Assembly (NCBI GenBank): GCA_043228905.1
Contig: JBHGNT010000015.1
Location: 8,866,001-8,930,000, forward strand
DNA from: Azolla caroliniana
Taxonomy: Eukaryota; Polypodiophyta
Direction of reading: 5' to 3'
Length of the DNA stretch: 64,000 nucleotides
Shown: positions 41,976-52,734 of the stretch, piece by piece
How the letters are laid out: every line of letters starts with the position of its first letter
Position numbering within the stretch: the first letter of the stretch is position 1
Position numbers and translations under genes: made by a program
The notes under the pieces: model-generated
Told to the model about the DNA's origin: nothing
What the model saw: only the letters and a program-made list of their open reading frames with translations
Databases searched by the model: none

Positions 41976-44211
41976 ATGAAAAGGTTATACTAGGCCTAAT
42001 TTCATTTCCATCCAAGTCTTCCGAAGAGAAGCGGGAGGTCAAAGGGTTGCGATGTGGATGTGGCCCGTGATGCCAATGTAAAAGGTACCCCAACCATAGC
42101 TTCTAGTCGACGTAGCTCACGTTCCCTTATCTTCTTAATCTTTTCTACTCCACGCCAGCTTGTTTTGAAGCCCAACATCCGAGGGCATTTAGGTGTTCTT
42201 TGCATTTCTACTTCCTCAAGAGAGAGGCTGATCGGTGTACGTGTATCCACATACATCGTCTCCCCTTGTTCCTGAAAATTTACACTAGTTACATGTTGAT
42301 GAATAGTAAAAGGGTTATGGTTAACACTTTGTAATTTATTCTCCCTATGTTGTTTTAACTCTAAAATATACCTACCTAGTCTCTTTACACTCAGGGTATC
42401 TAATATGTCTTGGTATTTCGCCCATATCTCGGCATAAGTTGGGCACTTGCATGTGAAATGATGCTCATCCTCTATCTCTATGTGGCATAACCTACATAGC
42501 CTTTCCTCTCTAGGGACTCTATTAGCCCGACCATTCTCAATCTCAAGTTGGTGAGATGATATCCTAAGTTGTCCAATGGCCACCAAGAGCTAGTGTCTCC
42601 AGACGCATGTAGGGATCGGGATGCCTCAAAGGCTCGACGGGATATCCTATCTTGTGGTTGGCTATGTATCCGATGAATAAAAACTACCACTTGAAAGAGT
42701 GTTTCTACTAACATCGGGGGTAGACTGAACTCTGCTCTAATAATGTCATGTGGTACTGTCGATTTGCTTCGGAGTTGATGTGATAACATCGTCACCAAAG
42801 GTCTCTCTAATTGCATCTACATGAAAGATGGTAGACCTGGAGCCCATACTACTGATGCACACATAAGGGAAGGGGTCACTAATGAGTCGAAGAGCCATCC
42901 CTTGGTCTGTGGCCTTGAAAGTATGCCTGGTGGCATTGTCTCTCTAAGAGTGAGAGGGATGCATACCCTCTCGTTAGCCTATCTTTGGCTACTTGGGTCA
43001 TCGAGAATTTACCTGAGTGAGCACTAAAAGGGACTCCCAAGTATACATATGATCCAACTACCTCAACTAGTTTATGAGAGAGGGTTAGGTGACATTTAAT
43101 CCTAACTCGGGACGATGTATGAAAGATAAGGACTTTAGTTTTCGGTAGATTCACTACTAGTCTTTGTTGTGTACAAAAGTCATCTAGGGCATTAAGATGC
43201 TTTTGTAGGTCGTGTTGTGACTCTGAGAGCAAGACAATGTCGTTTGCACAAAGTAAGAAGCTAACTTGCGTATCCCCAATAACTGCTCCCTTGCCTCCCT
43301 TACGAGCAATAAATTTTGTGATCTCATCAATGTAGATCCCAAAAAGAGTCGGTGATAAGGGGCAACCCTCTTTCACACCAATGGCGCTAGTGAAACAATC
43401 GGATAGGCCACCTGGGCATCTTACGCACCCAGAGACTTGCTCATATAGGGCATAGATGGCCCAGATCATGTCATTTGGTATCTCCAAGCTCTTAAGTCTA
43501 TCAAACAACCTCTCCCTAGGAACTGTGTCAAAGGCTTTGCGGAAGTTCACAAAGCAACAATATAGTTTCTTCTTACAAGCCTTTCTCTGGTCAATTAAGC
43601 ACTTAAGTGTGAAGATATGGTCAATGGGGGAGAATGCTCGTCTAAAGCCAACTCGCTCAGGTGCTCGAAGACTTAATGTTTCCATATAATTGCTGAGCTC
43701 CGCTTCCATTACTACACCATATAGTTTAGCGAGTGTATGACCTATCATAATGGTCCTATATGTATTTGGTTCCATTGGGTCCCCTTCTTTATGTATAGGA
43801 GCCATTGTGTTCATGGCCCATTGTGGTGGAAAACCCTCAGCAAGGGCGCGATTGAAGATTAGAGTGAGAAAGGGGGCTAGGCACTCTCGAGCATATATGA
43901 TGTGCTCGGCTCGCAATCCTGTGTGGTTCATGGATTTCCTATGTTGTAATGTTTTTATGACCTTTGTGACCCTAGAGGTCGTGAAAAGTGTCCCCATGGT
44001 ATGTCGAGCTGTGGAAGGCATTGGAATGGGTGGTTGGTTGGGGACATGGTAGAGTCTCTCGATATATGTGTGCCAAATATTGGGATCCTTGATGGGTGTT
44101 TTTGGTTTCGGTTCCCGTAGTCTCTTCCATGCAAGGGCACAGTCCCTACTCATGAGCATATGGTAGAGTTCCCAATATTGAGATGCTTCCCAAGCTTGTC
44201 TTTTACGACGT
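41976..44211 (-). mobile_element. LINE-1: non-LTR retrotransposon fragment
   Basis: Minus-strand RT and C-terminal region of a LINE, truncated at its 5' side by Gyp-5 (44212), so the endonuclease domain is absent. The short region after the last stop has AT-rich sequence but no clear poly(A). Confidence 0.85.
42002..44211 (-). pseudogene. LINE ORF2: reverse transcriptase and C-terminal zinc knuckle
   Basis: Open from 44211 to about 42879: MAPIHKEGDPMEPNTYRTI, GFRRAFSPIDHIFTL, FVNFRKAFDTVPRERLF, GVKEGCPLSPTLFGIYID, then the catalytic box LLCANDIVLL. The normal box is YADD; one catalytic Asp has become Asn (GAC to AAC), so the enzyme should be dead. Two frameshifted pieces follow (42816-42478 and 42586-42002), including CRLCHIEIEDEHHFTC, a C-x2-C-x7-H-x3-C knuckle typical of LINE C-termini. 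Target-primed reverse transcription would be its mode of action. Confidence 0.88.
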
Positions 44212-44853
44212 TGTCGTGAAGAAAACCGTCCCTTGGCGCAATCGGTGCATAGCGTGTGTGAACCGGCTCTTCACGTGTGCGCGCCCTTAATGTATATAAT
44301 AGGGAGTTAAGTACAAAGGCATATCCGGGTAGTTAGATTCGGTGGGTGGGGAGTAAATGAGGGAGACGGCTCCCTTCTTGAAGCTATAAAGGAGAGGGAG
44401 ACGCAGGGAGAAAGGGGGGGCATTAAGGAGGACGAAGTGTTGCCGGACCGGAACCGAACGCTTCTCCTCTGTTCGTTCTCCATCACTCTTCTCTGCAGGG
44501 TTTCGGGAGGCTCGCGCTGCTTCGAGGAACGCCCGTGTGCTTCCGGCAGCTCCTCCACCCTTTTCTCCTTTTGTGCGCAGACGAGCAGGCATTGACATCT
44601 GTTCGCCGGCCTGCTCGGTTGTAGCCGCTCGCGTACTCTGTTGTGTATTTGATATTCGTTAATATACAAACACTTGTGTCTCCCTGTCTTTGTGTCCATT
44701 CGCGTCTTCTGTGTTGACGGTCCGTGCCCTTGTGTTTCTTACTCATACGTGACAGGGCGTCTCTCTCTCATTCCCCTTCTATCACCTGCTCTTCGGTCCA
44801 AGACCCCGGTGGTCCCGCCTCGTTTCTCCATGCATGCGCGTAGTAATGCGACA
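44212..44853 (+). repeat. 5' LTR of Gyp-5
   Basis: 642 bp, TGTCGTGAAG...AATGCGACA. TATA-like tatataata is near 44294. Its first 523 bases match 50251-50773 with a few differences. Confidence 0.9.
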
Positions 44854-44856
44854 TAT

Positions 44857-44873
44857 TTGGTGAACCCGACGTG
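44857..44873 (+). promoter_or_regulatory. Primer-binding site of Gyp-5
   Basis: ttggtgaacccgacgtg, three bases after the LTR; the same box as in Gyp-2 and Gyp-6. Confidence 0.7.
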
Positions 44874-44897
44874 AAACAGGCGGCAGAGGTGCAGAAG

Positions 44898-47005
44898 ATG
44901 AGGGGTTCGGATCTTGCAGAGGCCATGGCTTCGGCCGTGGACCGGATAGTGAGCGCGCGCGAGGGCACAGGCGCCCTTGACAGGGCTATTGAGGCGATCG
45001 TCGGTACGATCGGCCGGTTCAGTGGAAAGGATGCCACGAGATATTTGGCGTCCTACCGGGTGGAGATGTTGATGAGGGATATTCCGGAAGAGAGGCGTCT
45101 CGCCGGATTCCCTCGAGTGGCGATGTCGGGCATCCATGCGGAGGTGCTCGAGGTTCGGGCGGAGAGCCGGACCTGGGAGGAGTTCGAAGGACGACTCCTG
45201 GAGAAATACGGGTTGGATGACGTGCTTCGACTTTCGAAGTGGAGCTTCATGGAGTGGGTGGAGTCCCCCAACAAAGGAAGAAGTGCGTCGGTACTCCTCC
45301 GGGAGTTTGAGGAACGCTCGATCGGACCGTTCTGGACACAAGTCGTGTCCTACTGTTTGTCAAATCCGTTGATGCACGGGATCGAGGGCAAGTTGGCTCC
45401 TTACTGGAAACCGAAGAAGGGTTGACGACCGACTGGGCCGTGGTAAAGAGAGTCTGCGGCCGTTTTGACAAACGATGGGAGTGGGCTGATACAGAGTTGA
45501 CCGGGGCGGGACCTATCGCAGCAAGGAAGCTCTAACCGGTACCGCAGGCGCGAAGGGAAGAGACCCGGGAGTGGCTCGAAACCGGTTCTTCTTCGACCGG
45601 CATGATCAGAGGCTCGTCCGGGGGGACAGCTCTGGAGGAGTTGAAAAGAGCGGCAAAGGATCTCCAGATCGCCCAGGCTCGGAGGGAAGACGGCGATCAG
45701 GCTCGTGATCGACCGGCTCCAGCAGGAAGTAGGTGCATGTGGTGCGACGAGGTCGGCCACATCCGGAAAGACTGCGGGGACTTTATGGAGGCTTTGAGAA
45801 GTCGGGTAGTGTACCTGTGGGAAGGTCGGGTGCACGACAGCGATACCCGGAGGGCCTTGAACCGAAACGACGGGAGAGGAGGAATGAAAAGGCTGATGGA
45901 AGAGGTGGCAGCCCGGCACGCGGAGACCGTCCACTACTCAGCGACAGCCGGTATTCGGGTCGAGGGCAGTGGGGCCCGGAAGGAGAGCAAAGCCGAGTTC
46001 TGGCCGACGGTGTTAGAAGGCCTCGCCGGTGCCCGACTGAAGAGAGACGAGGCGGACCGCGCGGAGAAGCGGGTCCAGGAGGTAACCGGGTGGAGTGACC
46101 CGGTCAAAGAAAAGATGGGTTTCGTCGAAGCAGCTTGCCAAAACTACAAGGCTCTGGTTGAAGACAAACGGGTAGGTAAAATCGGAGGGGCCGGACCCTC
46201 ACAGAGATACGAAACCCGATTCGGGCTGAAATGGAACGAGGCCGGTGAGTCCAGTGCCCGGGATAACCACAAGAAGGGCGGATACCGGTTGGGCACGGAG
46301 ATCGAAAGGACCACGGACCTACGAAAGGTCCTGGAAGAACGAATCCTCGACAACAAGGTGGAACTGTCGCTGCGGGAGGTGCTCGGGATCGCCAAGAAGG
46401 AGTTACACGACTCCATCGTGGACTTGGTGAAGAGGAAGAGGCTGTCGACGGGGGCAGAACCGGAAAGGCCGGTGGAAGTGCGGACGGCGCACATAGAGGA
46501 CATGGCACTGGAAGACGAGTGGGCGGAGAGCCACTATTCGAGGCCACACTGGGCCCGAGCGACCATGGAAACCCCGGTGAAGATCGGGGATGTTCAAGAA
46601 CCGGTGGTGGCGCTGGTGGACCACGGTTAGGAAATAAACTTGATGTCCATGGACTTCTACAAGAAGGGGAAATGGCCGATCAACACTAAGCACGGGTGGA
46701 AGATACGGGCGGCGACGCGCGCCACCGAGGAACTACACGGGGCCTGCCGAAACGTGCGAGTCAAGATCGGCGACGTCGAGATAGACCAGCACTTCTTCGT
46801 GCAGGAAACGTCCTCGCACCCGGTCATACTAGGGGAATCGTACATTACGGCAGCGCGAATGGAGACCAAGGTACTGGACAACGGGTCGGCTTACGCGAGG
46901 GTCAAGAGTCAGGACGGGCGTCATTCGGTCCAGTTCCTGACGGTGCGACCCAACCACGAGAGAAACCGTGAGTCCCTCGGTGGCGAGAACCAAGAGGATT
47001 TTTAG
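44898..47005 (+). pseudogene. Gyp-5 gag and Asp-His-Gly protease
   Basis: ATG at 44898 (MRGSDLAEAMASAV). Gag core to 45425, a frame change, then a long block (45602-46630) with the CCHC knuckle CMWCDEVGHIRKDC near 45730. The protease core LVDHG is followed by a TAG (46627-46629) where Gyp-2 and Gyp-6 have Ser, then EINLMSMDFYKKGKWP and the second half with HPVILG (to 47005). The TAG would need a transversion from TCG, unlike most stops here. His in the active-site triad is shared with its relatives. Confidence 0.85.
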
Positions 47006-47099
47006 AGAGGGCTGCCAAGGCGTGGGGCCACGACAGTCCGGACACTCCGGGAAAACCCCACAAATGTACGATAGAAGCGAAACCAAAGAAACCTTGTAC

Positions 47100-48160
47100 C
47101 ATAAGTAGAAAAATTTGTTTCTCCGACAACGGAGGGTTTACGATAGTCGGCGTCGTTGGCCGAGAAAAAACAAGGGCGGAAGAGCGACTGCGGGCGTGCG
47201 GAGTTCTCGGGCCCAGCGAGGAAATCTACGAAGCCGTGGAGGCAGTCTCCTTCGACGATACCTTGGGAATACTGCGAGAGGTGGTCGGAGAGGGCCTTAA
47301 AGAGGACTGGACGATACCGGTTTGTTCAGAAGAAATGTACAAAGTCATCGCGGACTTCAGTCGAGGGCTCGAGTCGGATCGGACGGCCCGGGTTAACACG
47401 AAGTACAAGACTGTGGACCAGAAGGTAAGGCCAGTCGCGGCACCCTTACCGGAGGGCAGCGAGTTGCGAATCCAGGGGGGCGCGTCGGACCCCAGTTTAC
47501 GAGATCCGGCCTGCATAGGTCACGCCTTCACCGACAGAACGCTACGGGAGCTCAAAATAGGTGGGGGCGGGTTCCTACTGCCGGCAGAAGAAGACCGGTT
47601 TCGGAGAATGCTCGGAAGGCACGGGAAAGCCTTCGCATTCTCACCAGAAGAGATCGGGTGCGTAGACCCGACAGTCGTGAAGCCGATGGTGATATTCACG
47701 GTACCGCATGTACCATGGAATCTCAAGCCAATTTCGGTACCGAGAGCTCACATCCCGGAGCTGATGGAGCTATTGAGGCAGAAAGTCGATATGGGCATCC
47801 TCGAACCGTCGAGTGCCCCGTACTCGAACCGGTGGTTTACCGTACCGAAGAAGAACGGGACGTTGCGCTTCATTCAAGACCTGCAACCGGTCAACAAAGT
47901 GACCATTCGGAACGCATGAATCGGACCAACGATAGACGAGTTTGCGGAGGCCTTCACCGGAAGGTCGATCTACTCGGTCGGTGATCTATACTCGGGGTAC
48001 GATCAGTTCCAACTAGCCGTAGAAAGCAGAGATCGGCCTTCGGGCAATCAGAGATCATGGTCGTCGGACATCTATGTGGGTCGTATGGCCGGAAACCGTA
48101 TCCGGCTAAGGTGGAAACCATCTCCTCAATGAAGCCCGACTGTAACTCGGTCATGGAGCT
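47100..48160 (+). pseudogene. Gyp-5 pre-RT and RT, with deletion of the catalytic region
   Basis: 47236-47919 is open: FDDTLGILREVVG, HVPWNLKPISVPRAHI, SNRWFTVPKKNGTLRFIQDL, then TGA at 47917-47919 (Gly in relatives). GDLYSGYDQFQLAVESRD follows. At about 48033 it jumps to the segment that begins SAFGQ in Gyp-6. Compared with Gyp-6 about 98 codons are missing, including MRTPIGLVR, PQGATNSV and the catalytic FLDDIP. The element therefore cannot make an active RT. Confidence 0.85.
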
Positions 48161-48162
48161 TT

Positions 48163-49554
48163 TTGGGAGCATGCGCGTTCTACCACATATGGATCCCGCA
48201 TTACGCCCACATTGCCGAGCCGCTATACGGGTTGCTGAAAAAGGGGCGAAAATTCGAGTGGCGAGACGAGCATGCGGGGTCGGTCCGAAAGATAAAGGAG
48301 GCTCTTTCTACAGCACCGGCACTCCGGAAGGCTGTCTACGAGAAAGGCACTCCCATCTACATAACGGTAGATACGAGTCCGACCGGGATCGGATGGGTCG
48401 TCAACCAAGAAGATGAGGACGGCATTCGGTTCCCAATCTGGTTCGGCGCGAAGGTCCTCAGCGAGCGACAGCGAGGATACGCCCAGGTTAAACGCGAACT
48501 CTGGGGTATCGTTTCGGCGGTGAAGGCCGATAAAGACTATCTGATCGGGACAGAAGTGATTATCGAGATGGACTGCCTGCCGATTCTCGGCATGGTTTCC
48601 GGATGCGCAACCCCGAACCTGGCGATGCTCAGGTGGATAGCGTACATCAAGTCCCTAGATCTGGAAATACGACACATTTCCGGGAAAGACAATGCCATGG
48701 CCGACATGCTTTCGAGGGTGCGATTCAACGACGAGGGCGGCATGGTTTCGGAGGACAAGGAAGTCGGCGTAGACTTCTTCGAGGTGGCTTACGTAACAAC
48801 TAAGGGAGGGAGCACTCCGGCGCTTAACGATTTCGACGAGAGCAAGTACAACGGGCAGTGGCTGCAAATTGGAGGTTTCTTAAGGACAATGACGCCGGAC
48901 GCGTCATGGACAAAGGACAAGATCAACCGGATCCGGAAGAAAGCGTACCGATTCTTTCTCCGGGGTGGATACTTGTGGAAGCACCCGAAGAAGAACGGCA
49001 TCCCGCTCCGAGTGGTGGCGATGACGGAAGAACAGGAGGAGCTGCTGAAGGCCTACCACGACAGCCCCTGGGCTGGACACCGTGGAATGTGGGCCACGTT
49101 CGAGAAACTAAACGGGAAGTACTGGTGGTCGGGACTGTACCGGGACGTGCATCGGTTCGTGACATCTTGTGAGAGCTGTCAGATGCACTCCATAGTACGA
49201 CATTGGGACGAGCTTCACCCTACATACCCTCCGGCCATCCACTTCAAATGGATGGTAGATCTGGTGACGATGCTGATGGGCGTAGGGCAGATGCGATATC
49301 TGGTACTGGCCCGGGAGGACCTGACGAACCAGGTGGAAGGCCAAGCCCTGCAGAACAAAACGACCGCGACCGTGTGTCGGTTCTTGATCGAAGACATGAT
49401 ATGCCGGTACGGGTGCGTCGGGAAGATCGTGGCTGACCGAGGGGAGTTGGACGCCGAAGAGGCCGAGGAGCTGTTCGACCGGTTAGGGGTCAAGCTCTCG
49501 CTCACCACGGCATACAATCCGGAGGCGGGCACGGGCCAATCATCAAAGCTCTAG
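48163..49554 (+). pseudogene. Gyp-5 RNase H and integrase
   Basis: A long open frame: HIWIPHYAHIAEPLYGLLKK, RNase H with TVDTSPTGIGWV, KRELWGIVSAVK, EMDCLPILGM and GKDNAMADMLSR, then integrase with YHDSPWAGHRGMW...CESCQMH (zinc-binding), KWMVDLVTM (first Asp) and VADRGELDAEE (second Asp). Near 49530 a small deletion and frame change remove NGKIE, the segment with the catalytic Glu that Gyp-6 keeps, and end the frame. Confidence 0.88.
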
Positions 49555-50258
49555 TCCAGGCGTGCGAAGGACAGGTTGGGAACTGGCCACGACTGTTACC
49601 CTATGCCTTGTGGGCGGACCGGACAACGCACAGCTCGGTAACCGGGTTCATGCCGTCAGAGCTCATGTTTGGACAGAAACCGATCATGCCGATGGAACGG
49701 GTGATCTCCTCTTGGGCGACAGTCGACTGGAGAGACGAGATGGGTCGGGAAGAACTGCTAGTGGCGCGTATACGGCAGCTCTAGCGGAGGCCAGAGGACG
49801 TGGCACGAGCGGCGGAGAGACTTTTGACGGCGAGGATGAAGAACAAAGCCCGGTTCGACCGAACGCACCGGCTCCGGCCAAAGAAAATCGAGGAAGGCAA
49901 CTGGGTGCTAGTCTACGATAGCAGCCTCGACAACCAGCACCGAGCAATGCGGAAGTTTGCGAAGCGGTGGTTCGGGCCTTACGTGGTAACGAGCGCCAAC
50001 GACAACGGGACGTATCACCTGGCGGAACTCGACGGTACGAGGATGGCGATGCCGGTAGCAGGGAAGCGGATCAAAGCGTTCAAGAAGCGCCACGACGACG
50101 AACCGGATCTAAGAGGCCTAGACAGCGAAGACGAACAGTCCGAAACGGAGGACGAACCGATGGACGAAGAAACGGAACCCGGGCCGGTTTTCTCCAACCA
50201 GAACCCAATTTTGGCGCATACCGGTGGATGCGCGGTTAGGTGGGGGCGGATGTCGTGA
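49555..50258 (+). pseudogene. Gyp-5 integrase C-terminal part, reading into the LTR
   Basis: Continues as PYALWADRTTHSS-like sequence (49600), then 49800-50258 with FDRTHRLRPKKIEEGNWVLV, KRWFGPYVVTSANDNGTYHL and an acidic tail (EDEQSETEDEPMDEETE). The frame runs through the PPT and stops on a TGA formed by LTR bases (50256-50258). Confidence 0.8.
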
Positions 50259-50773
50259 AGAAAACCGTCCCTTGGCGCAATCGGTGCATAGCGCGCGTGA
50301 ACTGGCTCTTCACGTGTGTGCGCCCTTAATGTATATAATAGGGAATTAAGTACAAAGGCATATCCGGGTAGTTAGATTCGGTGGGTGGGGAGTAGATGAG
50401 GGAGACGGCTCCTTTCTTGAAGCTATAAAGGAGAGGGAGACGCAGGGAGAAAGGGGGGGCATTAAGGAGGACGAAGTGCTGCCGGACCGGAACCGAATGC
50501 TTCTCCTCTGTTCGTTCTCCATCACTCTTCTCTGCAGGGTTTCGGGAGGCTCGCGCTGCTTCAAGGAACGCCCGTGTGCTTCCGGCAGCTCCTCCACCCT
50601 TTTCTCCTTTCGTGCGCAGACGAGCAGGCATCGACATCTGTTCGCCGGCATGCTCGGTTGTAGCCGCTCGTGTGCTCTTTTGTGTATTTGATATTCGTTA
50701 ATATACAAACACTTGTGTCTTCCTGTCTCTGTGTCCATTTGCGTCTTCTGTGTTGACGGGTCGTGCCCCTGTG
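50251..50773 (+). repeat. 3' LTR of Gyp-5, truncated
   Basis: Matches 44212-44734 and stops at gtgcccctgtg. The next base belongs to Gyp-6 integrase, so this is a rearrangement breakpoint, not a natural end. Confidence 0.9.
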
Positions 50774-52107
50774 GCATACCACTTCGGGTAGTCGGGACAA
50801 AAGAGCAACGAAACCGGATAATGTCTGAATTTCACGAATCCGATTGGGCTGGACATCGAGGAACATGGGCAACTTTTGTGAAAATCAAACAAAAATATTG
50901 GTGGAAGAACATGTACAAAGATATAGCAGAGTTCACGGAAAGCTGTGAGAAGTGTCAAATCTACTCCGGAGTTCGACACCGAGATGGGTTACATCCGATA
51001 TTCTCACCAACAATCAACTTCAAATGGATGGTCGATATTGTAGCCATGCCAACCGGAATCGGACAAAAGAAGTACTTGGTGGTAGCTCGGGAAGATCTCA
51101 CAAACCAAGTAGAAGGTTGGGCGATACGAAGGATAACGTGTTTTGTGGTATGCCAATTTCTTTTGGAGGAGGTGTTTTGCAGGTACGAGTGCGTAGGACA
51201 AGTGATTGCGGATCGAGGAGAACTAGACTCTGATAAAGCTAAAGAATTCTTCACCAAACATGGAGTTCGGTTAACACTAACAACGGCATACAATCCTGAG
51301 GCCAACGGGAAAATCGAACCAGGACATAGTCCGATCGTCAAAGCACTTGCCAAAGCATGCGACGGAAGGGTGAAGGATTGGCCACAGATGCTTCCGTATG
51401 CACTATAGGGGGATCAGACGACGCATAGCTCCGCAACCGGTTACATGCCGGTAGAACTCATGACCGGACAAGTACCGGTAATGCCATCGGAAAACGTGAT
51501 CGCGACATGGACAGTGCTACCGTGGAAGGAAGAGATGAGCCGGGAAGAACTACTAGCGGTCCGTATACGACAACTAGAGGGAAGACCGGAAGACATAGCG
51601 GAAGCAATACGCCGACAACAAGAAGCACGATTCCGGAATAAAAGCCAGTTCGACACAAAGCACTGACTACGACCACGGAAGATTGAAGAAGGAGATTGGG
51701 TGATTGTCTACGATAGTAGTTTGGATCATCAATATACAACGATGCGGAAGTTCGCGAAAAGGTGGTTCGGGCCATACGAGGTTCGGAAAGTTTTTGACAA
51801 CGGAACTTACCGACTATGCAAGATGGATGGAACGACGCTACGAGTGCCTATAGCTGGGAAACGGGTGAAGATTTTCAAGAAGCGGACTGAAGAAGAACCC
51901 TATGTGGTCCTAAACAAGATCGACAAGAAGGAGCAATCGGACGAAGATCGCGGTGATGCGGAAAGCAAGGGAAGTGAATTACAACTCATAGTCGACTTAA
52001 GGGGAGAATTGGAGGAAGCTTCGGATGAAGGTGAATAGGAAGCATCGGGGACTTCGGCACATACCGGAGGATGTGCGGGTTCGGAGGGGGCGAGTGTCGT
52101 AGTGTAA
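50774..52107 (+). pseudogene. Gyp-6 integrase (inverted segment)
   Basis: A single frame begins IPLRVVGTKEQRNRI, followed by ESDWAGHRGTW...CEKCQIY (zinc-binding), KWMVDIVAMP (first Asp), IADRGELDSDK (second Asp) and NGKIEPGH (catalytic Glu, 34 residues on). The C-terminal part has KIEEGDWVIVYDSS and KRWFGPYEV. Stops at TAG 51406-51408 (Trp in Gyp-5), TGA 51664-51666 (Arg in Gyp-5) and TAG 52036-52038 are all transition-type. Past the last stop the frame runs through the PPT into the LTR. It joins the RNase H part at 52735 only if the inversion is undone. Confidence 0.87.
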
Positions 52108-52729
52108 TTCGCACACTACGTGAAAAATTACATTTTTGGTTTCTCCGGATAGGATATGGAGTACCCAGTGAGAACCGGAAGGAAGAAGGCCGGTGAGAGT
52201 CGGTGAGAAACGGACGAAGAGGACTGGTAAGGAGGATTCGGTAAGAACCGGATAAAGAAAACCGGCGAGAACCGGATGAAGCAGAACCGGCAAGAGCTGG
52301 ATGAAGAAGGCCGGCGAGAGTCAGATGAAGAGACATATTTGTAAATAGAAGAAAGTATAAAATTATATATTACATGCATAGGGCAAGATTCGAACCTTGC
52401 ACCTCCATGTTAATAATGTTAAGCCTTATCATTATACTAATGTAATATGAATTTTAAAGTTATACTAAATTTTATCCCATGTAAATATTCTAGACATGCA
52501 TGGTACAAAAAGTTATTCATGCATAGACACTGGAGTTAAAAGAAAAGATGAGATAGAAAGCTAATCATGCACATGCAGTGTGCATGAAAACTAAAGATAG
52601 GAAAAGCATGATGCTTGCATGTGATAAACTTAGACTCTTCCAACACTATATAAGGAAGAGAGAAAGATGTATAGAGGTTGTTGATTATTTTACAAGGGGT
52701 TGATTAATATAATATAATCGTGGGATCCA
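52095..52729 (+). repeat. 3' LTR of Gyp-6, inverted and truncated
   Basis: PPT ggagggggcgag (52083-52094), then TGTCGTAGTG. Its last part (52597-52729) is the reverse complement of the 60885-60753 region of the 5' LTR. TATA-like cactatataagg is at 52643. It stops at gtgggatcca, where pol begins in the opposite direction. It holds short gaaccgg-rich repeats (52160-52320). Confidence 0.85.
52380..52440 (-). other. tRNA-like module inside the Gyp-6 LTR
   Basis: On the minus strand a perfect T-arm: gcaag, gttcgaat loop, cttgc (52400-52383), matching the B box GGTTCGAATC. An A-box-like tagtataatgataagg lies upstream. It is antisense to the LTR's own transcript direction, as in Gyp-2 and Chr-1. 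Confidence 0.45.
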
Positions 52730-52734
52730 CTGGT

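Larger units (their letters stand above)
44212..50773 (+). mobile_element. Gyp-5: gypsy element lacking the RT catalytic core
   Basis: Inserted in the LINE. 5' LTR 44212-44853, PBS, gag, protease, damaged RT, RNase H, integrase, PPT (ggtgggggcgga), 3' LTR 50251-50773, which lacks its last 119 bp where it meets Gyp-6. Related to Gyp-2 and Gyp-6. GC-richer than its neighbours. Confidence 0.9.

Noticed and set aside
44287-44746. Minus-strand ORFs in both Gyp-5 LTRs (also 50326-50777)
   Set aside because: They are antisense frames of GC-rich LTR sequence, repeated only because the LTR is repeated.
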